A stretch of 64,000 bases of DNA, taken from DASYUM01 sp036001225. GTDB lineage: Bacteria; Methylomirabilota; Methylomirabilia; Rokubacteriales; DASRDR01. Below the pieces are notes generated by a model. The model saw nothing but the letters and a program-made list of their open reading frames with translations. It had not been told where the DNA came from and searched no databases. Both the position numbers and the translations under genes were made by a program. Below, piece by piece: positions 1-7,846 of the stretch; position 1 is the stretch's first letter; each line of letters opens with the position of its first letter. The stretch covers positions 1 through 64,000 of the forward strand of contig DASYUM010000308.1 of assembly GCA_036001225.1 (NCBI GenBank), in the 5' to 3' direction.

Positions 1-2
1 GC

Positions 3-158
3 GGGGTCCGGGCGCCGGTCCTGGTCGGCGGCGCGATCCCGCCGCAGGACGTCCCGGCGCTGAAAGCGCTCGGCGTCGCCGACGTCTTCGGCCCCGGCCG
101 CCCGCTGGACGAGCTGGCCCGCTGGGTTCGCATCAGGGATCCAGCGAGGAGTGCGATC
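3..158 (+). CDS. C-terminal end of a B12-binding (methylmalonyl-CoA mutase-type) domain, 5' partial
   Basis: The frame open from the left edge contains VGGAIPPQDVPALKALGV followed by VFGPG, which matches the last beta strand and helix of the cobalamin-binding domain of methylmalonyl-CoA mutase-type proteins. The rest of the gene lies outside the window. The frame has no stop codon before the GTG at 159 that starts the next gene, so the end given here is only the boundary with that gene. Either the two are fused or a stop codon has been lost by mutation or sequence error. The family call is good; the exact mutase type is unknown. Confidence 0.7.
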
Positions 159-1100
159 GTGAACCAGCCCCTGCGCTTCGCGGGCATCATGCCCGCCAAC
201 ATCCTGCCCTTCACCGCTGAGCTGGCCATCGACGAGCCGGCCTACCGGGGACACCTCCGCTGGCTCGCCGATGCCCGCGGGGTGACCGGCATCGTCGCCA
301 ATGGCCACGCCGCCGAAGTCTCGTCGCTGAGCCGCGACGAGCGGCAGCGTGCCCTCGCCATCGCGCTCGACGAAGTGGGCGGGCGCTGCCCGGTCATCGC
401 CGGCGTCTACTCCGACGGCACCCGGGAAGCCGTCGAGCTGGCACGTGACGCCAAGGCGGCCGGGGCCGCCGGTGTGCTCGTCTTCCCGCCGACCCTCTTC
501 ATGTGGGGCGCCCAACTCAAGCCCGAGATGGTGCTCCGGCACTTCTCGGAGATCGCGGCCGGCGCCGACCTGCCGATCGTCGTCTTCGAGTACCCGCCGG
601 CGTCGGGGATCGGCTACTCAGCCGAGACTCTGGCCCGGCTGGCCGAGATCCCGCAGGTGGCGGCGGTCAAGGACTGGTCCAACGACATCGTCGCGTTCGA
701 GCGCAACCTGCGCGCCCTCCGCGGCACCGGCCGACCGGTGGCGATGCTGTCCTCGTTCACCATGTCCCTGATGGCGACGTTTCTCCTCGGCGCCGACGGG
801 GCGATCTCCGGGATGGGCAGCGTCGTCGCCGACCTCCAGGGGGAGCTGTTCGAGGCCTGTCAGAAAGGCGACCTCGACGGCGCCCGGCGCGTGAACGATC
901 GGCTCGACCCGCTGGTGCGGGTCTTCTACGCGCCGCCGTTCGTGGACATGCACAACCGGATGAAGGAAGCGCTGGTCCTCCTCGGGCGGATCCCGGCTGC
1001 CCACGTGCGTCCGCCGCTGACGCCGGTGCCGCCCGCCGAGCGCGAGACGATTCGCCGCGCCCTGGCGGCCGCCGGGCTGGAGGGTCGCCGGGCCCGATAG
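159..1100 (+). CDS. Dihydrodipicolinate synthase/N-acetylneuraminate lyase family aldolase
   Basis: A 313-residue class I aldolase-like protein of the DapA/NanA superfamily. The Schiff-base lysine is Lys171 in AAVKDWSND. The preceding segment FEYPPASGIGYS occupies the place of the usual YNxPxRxG loop, so this is probably not the lysine-pathway DapA but one of the family's pyruvate- or keto-acid-cleaving lyases. The GTG start at 159 is supported by GAGGAG seven bases upstream. The upstream B12-binding frame reads into it without a stop, so a longer fused product cannot be excluded. The substrate cannot be predicted. Confidence 0.85.
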   Translation: MNQPLRFAGIMPANILPFTAELAIDEPAYRGHLRWLADARGVTGIVANGHAAEVSSLSRDERQRALAIALDEVGGRCPVIAGVYSDGTREAVELARDAKAAGAAGVLVFPPTLFMWGAQLKPEMVLRHFSEIAAGADLPIVVFEYPPASGIGYSAETLARLAEIPQVAAVKDWSNDIVAFERNLRALRGTGRPVAMLSSFTMSLMATFLLGADGAISGMGSVVADLQGELFEACQKGDLDGARRVNDRLDPLVRVFYAPPFVDMHNRMKEALVLLGRIPAAHVRPPLTPVPPAERETIRRALAAAGLEGRRAR

Positions 1101-1172
1101 CGGCGCGACGGACGCGGCCGGCGTCGTGCGCCAACTCCGCGGATTTTCCGCGCAAATGACGGCACAATCCGC

Positions 1173-1202
1173 TTGACGCCGGCGGGGGCGGCGTCAGAAG
1201 AT
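1173..1202 (+). promoter_or_regulatory. Candidate sigma-70-type promoter, possibly for a leaderless mRNA
   Basis: TTGACG (1173-1178), an 18-base spacer and GAAGAT (1197-1202) end seven bases before the ATG at 1210. There is no Shine-Dalgarno sequence, so transcription could start at the start codon. The -10 match is weak. Confidence 0.3.
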
Positions 1203-1209
1203 ACGCCCG

Positions 1210-2007
1210 ATGACGAGCCGCCCGCCGCGCGTCGTCCACGGGCTGTTCCTGCTCCTCGTGGCGCTCCTGTTCCCCGGCTGCGCGGGTTGGCTGGCGCCCC
1301 CGCTCTCGGCCTGGTCGGCCGCGACCCCCCCGGGGGCGTTCGAGGTCGGCCGCGACACGTTCGCGTTCCCCAACCAGATCCGGGCCGAACATCCGGAGCG
1401 CGCCGTCGACTTCGGCAACTACTGCATCATCATGGCGCGGGCGGCCAGCCAGTTCTTCCGCTTCGCGCGCTTCGCCCCCGACGCGCCGCCGGTCTCGGAC
1501 GCCGAGTACACGCGCCTGGCCCGGACGGTGATGAGCATCGGCGCCTGGGCGGGACCTCGGCCGCCCGAGCGACGGGTGGTAATTCCCGGCTACGCCGACC
1601 TCCACGCCCTCTCGCAGGCGCGGGAGTCGGCCGTCAAGGCGGCGTTCGACTCGAATACGCTCAGCATGTTCCACTGGCGAACGTGGCGGATCGTCCTGCC
1701 GCTGCTCCCCGGCCACCAGCGCCGGCTGGCCCGCGAGCTGGTCGAGGAATTGGCCGGCGGCCGGCCGGTGCCGCTGATGATCACCAACTTCCCCGACCCC
1801 GACCTCCTCAATCACGCCGTGCTGGTCTACGACTCCCGGCCGGGCGCGCGAGCGGTGGAGTTCTTCGCCTACGACCCGAACGATCCGACGACCCCGCTCG
1901 GCTTGCACTTCGACCCCGTCACGGGCAGCTTCTGGGTCGAGCCGCTGCCCTACAGCCCGCCGGGACGCATCCGTGCGTTCCGGCTCTACACCTCGCCCCT
2001 CCTCTAG
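1210..2007 (+). CDS. Putative lipoprotein with a possible papain-like Cys/His/Asp triad
   Basis: A 265-residue exported protein. The N-terminus has basic residues, a hydrophobic stretch and the lipobox LLFPGC, with lipidation expected at Cys24. I do not recognise a named family. Cys72 (in NYCIIM), His202 (in NHAVLVYD) and Asp222 (in YDPNDP) are arranged like the catalytic residues of C39-type or transglutaminase-like cysteine peptidases, where HxxVxY and YDPN segments are common. That is inference from motif spacing only. It has no close operon partner: the aldolase ends 109 bases upstream and the ketosynthase cluster starts 172 bases downstream, after a spacer with a GGCGAGGCCGG/CCGGCCTCG inverted repeat. 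Confidence 0.65.
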   Translation: MTSRPPRVVHGLFLLLVALLFPGCAGWLAPPLSAWSAATPPGAFEVGRDTFAFPNQIRAEHPERAVDFGNYCIIMARAASQFFRFARFAPDAPPVSDAEYTRLARTVMSIGAWAGPRPPERRVVIPGYADLHALSQARESAVKAAFDSNTLSMFHWRTWRIVLPLLPGHQRRLARELVEELAGGRPVPLMITNFPDPDLLNHAVLVYDSRPGARAVEFFAYDPNDPTTPLGLHFDPVTGSFWVEPLPYSPPGRIRAFRLYTSPLL

Positions 2008-2179
2008 TGCGTACGCCGCCTACCGACGGGGCGAGGCCGGCCGCCCCGCCCCCCGGCCTCGTCGCGCCGGCCGTCGCTCCGCCCCGCACCTCGGGGGTAG
2101 TCGGCCGGCCGGCTCCTCGGCACCTTCGGTCCTCGGGTCCACGTCGTGATATCGCCCGACGTCTGGGAGGACGAGGGCG

Positions 2180-3385
2180 GTGAGCCCGCGCGCGGCTGAG
2201 CCGGTGGCGGTGACCGGTGCCGGCGTGGTCAGCCCGATCGGGCAGGACCTCGACGCGTTCTGGGCGGGCCTGGTCACTGGCGTGTCCGGGATCGCGGAGA
2301 TCGAGCGCTTCCCGGTGGCCGACCTCCGGGTGACCCGAGGCGGCGAGGTGAAGAAGCTCCACCGCGTCGCCGAACTCACGCACGATGCGCGCCTGCCGGC
2401 CTGCCGGGCCTCGCGCTTCCTGATCCACGCCACCCGGGAGGCTCTCGCCCACGCCGGGCTGGCCGCCGATCCGCCCGAGCCGGCGCGGTTGGCGGTGGTG
2501 ATCGGGACGGCGCTCGGCGGCATCGACGACGCCGCCCGCGCCCTGCGGGGTGACGGCGGGGTGCGGGCGCTGTGCGGCTCGCTCTACGATGGCCCCACCT
2601 GGAACCTCGCCCGCTGGCTCGACACCGAAGGGCCGGTGCTCACGGTGTCCACGGCGTGCGCCTCGGGGGCGACCAGCCTCGGCGTGGCGGCGGAGCTCAT
2701 CCGGGCGGGGCGGGCCGACGTGGCGGTCGCCGGTGGCGTCGATGTCCTCTGCCGCTTCGTCCAGCGCGGCTTCAACGTGCTTCGCTCGCTCACCCGGGAC
2801 CAGGTCCGTCCCTTCGACCGTCGGCGGAGCGGCATCCTCCTCGGCGAAGGCGCCGGCATCGTGGTGCTGGAACGCGCCGCCTGTGCCGCCGCCCGTGGTC
2901 GGGCGCCGCTCGGCTGGCTCCTCGGGCACGCCAGCACGGCCGACGGCGCCCACATCACGGCCCCCGACCCCGAGGGCCGGGGCCTCGCCCTCGCGATCCG
3001 GCAGGCGCTGGGCGAAGCCGGCCTCGGTCCGGACAGCGTGGAGTTCGTGAGCGCCCACGGGACCGGGACGCCCGCCAACGACCGGGTCGAGACCGACGTC
3101 CTCAAGCGGGTCCTCGGCCCGCGTGCCTACGCCGTCCCCGTCAACTCGATCAAGGCCCACCTGGGTCACACGATGGGAGCGGCGGCGACGCTGGAGGCGA
3201 TCATGTGTCTGCTGGCCGGCCGCCACGGTCAGCTCCCGCCCACTCTCAACTACGGCGAGTCGGATCCCCACTGCGACCTCGACTGGGTCCCCAACGAAGC
3301 GCGGCGCCACCGGCCGCGGGTGAGCCTGTCCACCTCGCTCGGCTTCGGGGGCTGCAATGCGGCCCTCGTGCTGGCTGCCGCATGA
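2180..3385 (+). CDS. Beta-ketoacyl synthase (KAS II/FabF-like), catalytically complete
   Basis: A 401-residue thiolase-fold condensing enzyme, first gene of the cluster. The active-site residues are all visible: Cys160 in STACASG, His293 in HGTGTP, Lys325 and His330 in SIKAHLGHT. It should form a C-C bond between an enzyme-bound acyl group and an ACP-bound malonyl extender. The start is GTG with a purine-rich GGAGGACGAGGG just upstream. Its stop codon overlaps the ATG of the next gene (ATGA), so the two are translationally coupled. It could pair with the cysteine-less protein downstream as a KS/chain-length-factor-like heterodimer. The acyl substrate is unknown. Confidence 0.92.
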   Translation: MSPRAAEPVAVTGAGVVSPIGQDLDAFWAGLVTGVSGIAEIERFPVADLRVTRGGEVKKLHRVAELTHDARLPACRASRFLIHATREALAHAGLAADPPEPARLAVVIGTALGGIDDAARALRGDGGVRALCGSLYDGPTWNLARWLDTEGPVLTVSTACASGATSLGVAAELIRAGRADVAVAGGVDVLCRFVQRGFNVLRSLTRDQVRPFDRRRSGILLGEGAGIVVLERAACAAARGRAPLGWLLGHASTADGAHITAPDPEGRGLALAIRQALGEAGLGPDSVEFVSAHGTGTPANDRVETDVLKRVLGPRAYAVPVNSIKAHLGHTMGAAATLEAIMCLLAGRHGQLPPTLNYGESDPHCDLDWVPNEARRHRPRVSLSTSLGFGGCNAALVLAAA

Positions 3386-4362
3386 ACAGGGTGGCCTCGT
3401 CTGCCATCGCCGGCGTCCGGGCCGCCCACGCCCCGGCGCCGCGGATCGCGGGCGTCGGCCTCCTGACCGGCTGGGGCGAAGGCCCCGCGGCGCTCGCCCG
3501 GGCCCGAGGGAACACCCCGGCGTCGTTGCTGGCGGTGCCGACGCCGGCGCTCGGGGGGGAGCGGTTCCGCCGCGCCACCCGCGAGTGCCTGCTGGCGGCG
3601 GCCGCCGTGCGGGCGGCGACGGCCGAGGCGGGCCTCGACGAGACGGCGCTGGCCGGTGAGCGGACGGGGATGCTCTACGCCAGCGCGACCGCCTATGCGG
3701 CGGCCAACCGCGCCTTCCTCGAGGACGAGGCGTCCACCACGCTCCACTTTCCGTACACCGCGCCCAGCGCGGTGCCCGGCGAGGTGACCATCGCCTTCGG
3801 CATCCGGGGCCCCTACCTCAACCTGATGGGTGGCGGCCCGGCGGCGCTCCAGGCCCTCTGGTACGCCGCGCGGTGGCTGGCGGCCGGCCAGGTCGATCGG
3901 GTCCTCGTCCTCGCAGTCGAGACCGTGCACGAGGTCTGGGACCTCTTCGGCCGCGCGCGGCGGCTCTATCGCCGGCCGCTGGTCGAGGGGGCCGCCTGCC
4001 TCCTCCTCGAGCCGGGCGATGGGGCGTCGCTGGCCTGGGCGTCGGCGACGGCGCCCAGGACGGCGCGCCCCCACGCCGATCGTGTCGTGGGCGCAGTCCT
4101 CGACGCCGTCCTCGGGGACGGCACGCCGGCGACGGTGGCCCGGTGTTCGGGGACCCACGGGTTCGGGCGGGCCGAGGCGGCGGCGCTCGCCGGACGGCGG
4201 AGGTCGCCGGCCGTGGTGAGCGGGCCGGGCGAGGCGATGGCGTGCGGGCCACTCTTGGAACTCGCCGAGGCGCGGTCGCGCCGGGCGCCGGGACCCTGGC
4301 TGCTCACCGCTGCCTGGCGTAACGATTACAGCGCCCTGTGCTGGCCCACTCCGATGGCGTGA
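3382..4362 (+). CDS. Ketosynthase-fold protein lacking the catalytic cysteine (chain-length-factor-like)
   Basis: A 326-residue protein of the ketosynthase fold, shorter than the usual 400 or so. Aligned on the GP that precedes the nucleophile elbow, the segment GPYLNLMGGGPAAL puts Gly152 where active enzymes have Cys. The HGTGTP motif is degenerate (SGTHGFG) and no GHT-type histidine is obvious. It therefore cannot be a normal condensing enzyme and is best read as a non-catalytic partner of the preceding synthase, like KS-beta in type II polyketide systems. The ATG overlaps the stop of the upstream gene by four bases. The partner role is inferred. Confidence 0.75.
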   Translation: MNRVASSAIAGVRAAHAPAPRIAGVGLLTGWGEGPAALARARGNTPASLLAVPTPALGGERFRRATRECLLAAAAVRAATAEAGLDETALAGERTGMLYASATAYAAANRAFLEDEASTTLHFPYTAPSAVPGEVTIAFGIRGPYLNLMGGGPAALQALWYAARWLAAGQVDRVLVLAVETVHEVWDLFGRARRLYRRPLVEGAACLLLEPGDGASLAWASATAPRTARPHADRVVGAVLDAVLGDGTPATVARCSGTHGFGRAEAAALAGRRRSPAVVSGPGEAMACGPLLELAEARSRRAPGPWLLTAAWRNDYSALCWPTPMA

Positions 4363-4376
4363 AGCCGGGAGAGCCG

Positions 4377-4655
4377 ATGGACGAGCGCGCGATCCTCGAC
4401 GAGTTGCGGGACATCATCGTCAAGCGGCTCAAGTTCGATCCCAAGGTGGTCGCGGGCGTGACGTCCGAGACCCCGCTGCCGAAAGGGATCGAGAACTCCC
4501 TCGGCCTCGACTCCCTCGACTTCATCGAGCTGTCGATCGCCCTCGAGGAGCGCTTCGGGGTGGTCGTCCAGGAAGGCGAGCCGGTCGAGGCGCACTTCGC
4601 GACGCTGGGCTCGCTGGCGCGCTTCGTGCGCCTGTCCCAGGGCGGGCCTGCGTGA
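4377..4655 (+). CDS. Acyl carrier protein
   Basis: A 92-residue acidic carrier protein with the phosphopantetheine site GLDSLDF; Ser46 is the attachment residue. The sequence after the site (ELSIALEERFGV) is a typical ACP helix III. The ATG at 4377 is preferred over an in-frame upstream codon because GGGAGAG precedes it and the protein then has normal ACP length. The gene sits between two ketosynthase pairs and overlaps the next gene by four bases (GTGA). It is the only carrier protein in the cluster, so both pairs presumably use it. Confidence 0.92.
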   Translation: MDERAILDELRDIIVKRLKFDPKVVAGVTSETPLPKGIENSLGLDSLDFIELSIALEERFGVVVQEGEPVEAHFATLGSLARFVRLSQGGPA

Positions 4656-5866
4656 ACGACGTCGTCGTCACCGGCATCGGCGCGGTCAGCCCCTACGGGC
4701 TGGGCCGGGCGGCCTTCTGGGCCGGCCTGGCCGCCGGTCGCTGTACCCTCGCACCCCTGACCCTGTTCCCGACCGACGGCTTCCGCTGCCGAATCGCCGC
4801 CGAGGTCCCCCCGACGGTGACCTTGCGCGCCTCCGGGCGCCGGACGCGCGCCGACCGGCTGGCGATCGCCGCCGCCGACGAAGCCGTCGCCGACGCCGGG
4901 CTCCACCGGGCCGATCTCCGGCCGGCGGCGGTGGTGGTCGGCGGGATCGGTGGCGGCATGCTCGAGGCGGAGGCCTGGTACTGGCGCCTGCAGCGGGAAG
5001 GCGTGGACGACCCGCGGCTCCGCGGCGCGCTCCGCAGTGTCCTGCCATCGGCTCACGCCGAGATGCTGGCCCGTCGCTACGGCACCACCGGCCCCAAGGA
5101 AACCGTGGTGCTCGCCTGCAGCTCCGGCGGCGCCGCTCTCGGGATCGCGGCGGATCTGGTGCGGGCGGGGGAGACGCCGCTCGCCCTCGCCGGGGGTGTG
5201 GACGCCCTGACCCGGATCTGCTTCATGGGGTTCAACGCCCTGAAGCTCCTCGACCTCGAACCCTGTCGCCCCTTCGCCCGCGACCGCCGGGGCATGTCGC
5301 TCGGCGAGGGCGCCGGCTTCGTCGTCCTCGAAGAGGCCGCCCACGCGGCCGCCCGCGGGGCGCGCGCCTACTCGGCGCTGGCCGGCTTCGGGCTCACGAC
5401 CGACGCCTACCACATGACGGCGCCCCACCCCGACGCCGAGGGAAGCGTCCGGGCCATGGTCGAGGCGCTGGAACACGCCCGGCTCCCCGCCGGGGCGGTC
5501 GGCTACGTCAACGCCCACGGCACCGGCACCGTGCAGAATGACCGGGCGGAGGCGCTCGCGATCCGCAAGGTCTTCGGCGCCGAGGCCGTGCTCGTGAGCG
5601 CCAACAAGTCGTTGATCGGACACACCATGGCGGCGGCCGGCGCCCTGGAGGCGATCGCGACCGTTCTCACGCTCGTCCACGACCTGGTGCCCCCGACCGC
5701 CAACCTCGCCGAGCCGGATCCCGACATCCCCTTCGACTGCGTGCCGCTCACCGCGCGGCGGGCCCGGGTGGAGTGCGCCATGTCGAACTCCTTCGGCTTC
5801 GGCGGCCAGAACGTGAGCCTGGTGTTCCGGCGGGTGGCCGATCCTCGGCCGGCTGATGGCGGCTGA
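4652..5866 (+). CDS. Beta-ketoacyl synthase (KAS II/FabF-like), second catalytically complete copy
   Basis: A 404-residue condensing enzyme with Cys156 in ACSSGGA, His289 in HGTGTV, Lys319 and His324 in NKSLIGHT, so the full catalytic set is present. It is clearly related to the synthase at 2180 but not nearly identical, so the duplication is old or the two have different roles such as priming and elongation. The GTG start overlaps the ACP stop, and its own 3' end overlaps the next gene by 11 bases. It probably works with the cysteine-less protein encoded downstream. Confidence 0.92.
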   Translation: MNDVVVTGIGAVSPYGLGRAAFWAGLAAGRCTLAPLTLFPTDGFRCRIAAEVPPTVTLRASGRRTRADRLAIAAADEAVADAGLHRADLRPAAVVVGGIGGGMLEAEAWYWRLQREGVDDPRLRGALRSVLPSAHAEMLARRYGTTGPKETVVLACSSGGAALGIAADLVRAGETPLALAGGVDALTRICFMGFNALKLLDLEPCRPFARDRRGMSLGEGAGFVVLEEAAHAAARGARAYSALAGFGLTTDAYHMTAPHPDAEGSVRAMVEALEHARLPAGAVGYVNAHGTGTVQNDRAEALAIRKVFGAEAVLVSANKSLIGHTMAAAGALEAIATVLTLVHDLVPPTANLAEPDPDIPFDCVPLTARRARVECAMSNSFGFGGQNVSLVFRRVADPRPADGG

Positions 5867-7091
5867 GGGGCCGCTCCGCGTCCTCATCACGGGCATTGGC
5901 AGCGTCAGCGCGCTCGGCGTCGGCGGCGCCGCCACGCTGACCGCCGCCCTGGCTCGAGGAGCCTCCGGAATCCGGGCCGTCCGCGGCTTCGATACCGACG
6001 GGGCCGGTAGCCACCTGGGCGCGGAGGTCGAGGACCTCAGCCCGCACCTCGGCCCGGAGGAGGTCCGGCGGCTGGCCCGCGCCAGCCAGCTTGCTGTCAT
6101 CGCCTGCCGGCTGGCCGTCGCCGACGCCGGTGTCGAGCCGCGGGGGCTGCCCGGGTTGGGCCTGGTGCTGGGCTCGGCGTACGGCGACTTCCGGTCGTCC
6201 GAGGCGTTCGCGCGCGGCTATCTCGGCCGGGGGCCGCTCGGGCTCTCGCCCGTCCTCTTCCCCAACACCGTGATGAACGCGATGGCGGCCCAGGCCGCGA
6301 TCGCGGTCGGCGCCCAGGGGCCGATGCTGACGCTGAACCAGGACGCCATCGCCGGCGAGCTCGCGGTGGCCCGGGCCGCCCAGCTGATCGCGACCGGCCG
6401 CGCGCCGGCAGCGCTGGCCGGGGGGGTGGACGAGCTGTGCCCCGTTCTCTACCACGAGCTGGCTCGCCTCGGGACCAGCTCGCCGCGCGGGCACGGAGCC
6501 GAGGGGTGCTGGCCCTTCGATCGCCGCGCCAACGGGACGGTCCTGGGCGAGGGCGCGACGATCGTGGTCCTGGAGGCGGCCTCCAGCGCCCTGGCGCGCG
6601 GGGCCCGCGTCTATGCCGAGTTGGCCGGGGTCGCCACCGGGAACCTGCCCGCGGCCCCCCACGGCTTCCCGGCCCGCCGCCGCCGCGATCCGGTGGTGAT
6701 CCGGCGCGCGTTGGCCCGGGCCCGGCTCGCCGCCGCCGACGTGGACGCCGTCTACTGCACGGGGACCGGCGATCCCGCCGGAGACCGGTGCGAGCTGGAC
6801 CTGATGGGCGCGGTATTCGAGGGGGCGCCCCGGGCGCGGCCGCTGCTGAGTGCCCTGACCCCGCTTGCCGGCGAACACGGCGGGCTGGGCGCGCTTCGCG
6901 TCGCCGCCGCCGCGACCGCGGTGGCCGGGGGCCCGCTGCCCGGCCTGCCGGACCTGGAGAGACCGGTGCGGCCGGACTGGGCCTTCGCGACCGGCGCGCC
7001 CCGCTCGTTGCCCGGCGCGGGGGCGATCATGGTCCACGGGCTGGCGCGAGGCGGTGGCCACGCCGCGCTCGTCTTGACGCGAGCCGCCTGA
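5856..7091 (+). CDS. Ketosynthase-like protein without active-site Cys (KS-beta/chain-length-factor-like)
   Basis: A 411-residue full-length ketosynthase fold. The nucleophile segment reads GPMLTLNQDAIAGELA: in an ungapped alignment the Cys position is Ala164, with Gln162 two residues before it. The HGTGT histidine is replaced by Cys301 (YCTGTGD), while His341 in GEHGGLGA keeps the third catalytic position. Loss of Cys with a nearby Gln resembles the chain length factors of aromatic polyketide synthases, but the register is not identical, so the comparison is only suggestive. It overlaps the upstream synthase by 11 bases and the glycosyltransferase by one base (TGATG). Confidence 0.8.
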   Translation: MAAEGPLRVLITGIGSVSALGVGGAATLTAALARGASGIRAVRGFDTDGAGSHLGAEVEDLSPHLGPEEVRRLARASQLAVIACRLAVADAGVEPRGLPGLGLVLGSAYGDFRSSEAFARGYLGRGPLGLSPVLFPNTVMNAMAAQAAIAVGAQGPMLTLNQDAIAGELAVARAAQLIATGRAPAALAGGVDELCPVLYHELARLGTSSPRGHGAEGCWPFDRRANGTVLGEGATIVVLEAASSALARGARVYAELAGVATGNLPAAPHGFPARRRRDPVVIRRALARARLAAADVDAVYCTGTGDPAGDRCELDLMGAVFEGAPRARPLLSALTPLAGEHGGLGALRVAAAATAVAGGPLPGLPDLERPVRPDWAFATGAPRSLPGAGAIMVHGLARGGGHAALVLTRAA

Positions 7092-7846
7092 TGCCGCGCC
7101 TCGTCGCCGTCGTGCCGGTGTTCAACGAGGCGGCCACCGTCCCCGGCGTCGTGCGGCGGCTGGGCAAGCTCTGTCCGGTGATCGTGGTGGACGACGCGTC
7201 GACCGACGGCAGCGGCGCCGGCGCGGCCGCCGCGGGCGCCCGCGTCGTCCGCCTGCCGGCCCGCGGCGGCAAGGGGGCCGCCCTCCGGCTGGGCTTCGCG
7301 GAGGCGCTTCGGGCCGGTGCCGACGGGGTGGCGACCCTCGACGGCGACGGCCAGCACGACCCGGCCGAATTGCCACGCCTGATCGCCGCCGGCCGGCGCG
7401 TCCCCGAGGCGCTCGTCGTCGGCGACCGGCTCGGCGGACTCGGCGACCGCATCCCGCGTGCGCGCCTCGCCGCCATCCGGATCGCCGACCGTTGGCTCGG
7501 CTGGCTCACGGGGATGCCGCTGCGCGACACCCAGTGCGGCTTTCGGCTCTACCCGGCAGTCTTTCTGCGGGCGGCTCGCCTGCGCGAAGAAGGCTTCGTG
7601 CTCGAGAGCGAAGCCCTCGTCGAAGCCGCCCGCCGCGGCTTCCCGCTGGTGTCGGTGCCGCTGCGGGCGATCTATCCGCCGGGGCGGGCCAGCCGCTTCC
7701 GCGGGCTCGCCGACGGCCTGCGGATCGGCCGCTATCTCGCCCGCGAGGTCGTGCGGGAGGCGGCGCGGCGGATCGCCGTCGAGCCGCGCGGCCGCCGCGT
7801 CCGGGTGGCCTGGCCACTGCCCGATGCCAGAGGCGGCGGTGGCTGA
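7091..7846 (+). CDS. Family 2 glycosyltransferase (polyprenyl-phosphate mannosyltransferase-like)
   Basis: A 251-residue GT-A fold enzyme starting PRLVAVVPVFNEA. Asp34-Asp35 in VVDDAS and Asp84/Asp86 in LDGDGQHDP are the nucleotide-sugar and metal binding residues of GT2 enzymes. The QCGFRLY segment in the middle resembles dolichyl- or undecaprenyl-phosphate sugar transferases. No membrane segment is obvious. Its position between the ketosynthases and a flavoprotein, with overlaps on both sides, suggests it glycosylates the product of the cluster. GT2 enzymes also occur in aryl polyene clusters, where they may act on the lipid anchor. The acceptor is unknown. Confidence 0.85.
   Translation: MPRLVAVVPVFNEAATVPGVVRRLGKLCPVIVVDDASTDGSGAGAAAAGARVVRLPARGGKGAALRLGFAEALRAGADGVATLDGDGQHDPAELPRLIAAGRRVPEALVVGDRLGGLGDRIPRARLAAIRIADRWLGWLTGMPLRDTQCGFRLYPAVFLRAARLREEGFVLESEALVEAARRGFPLVSVPLRAIYPPGRASRFRGLADGLRIGRYLAREVVREAARRIAVEPRGRRVRVAWPLPDARGGGG

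Noticed and set aside
757..1908. 383-codon minus-strand frame
   Set aside because: Spans the ends of two unrelated plus-strand genes and has no recognisable sequence.
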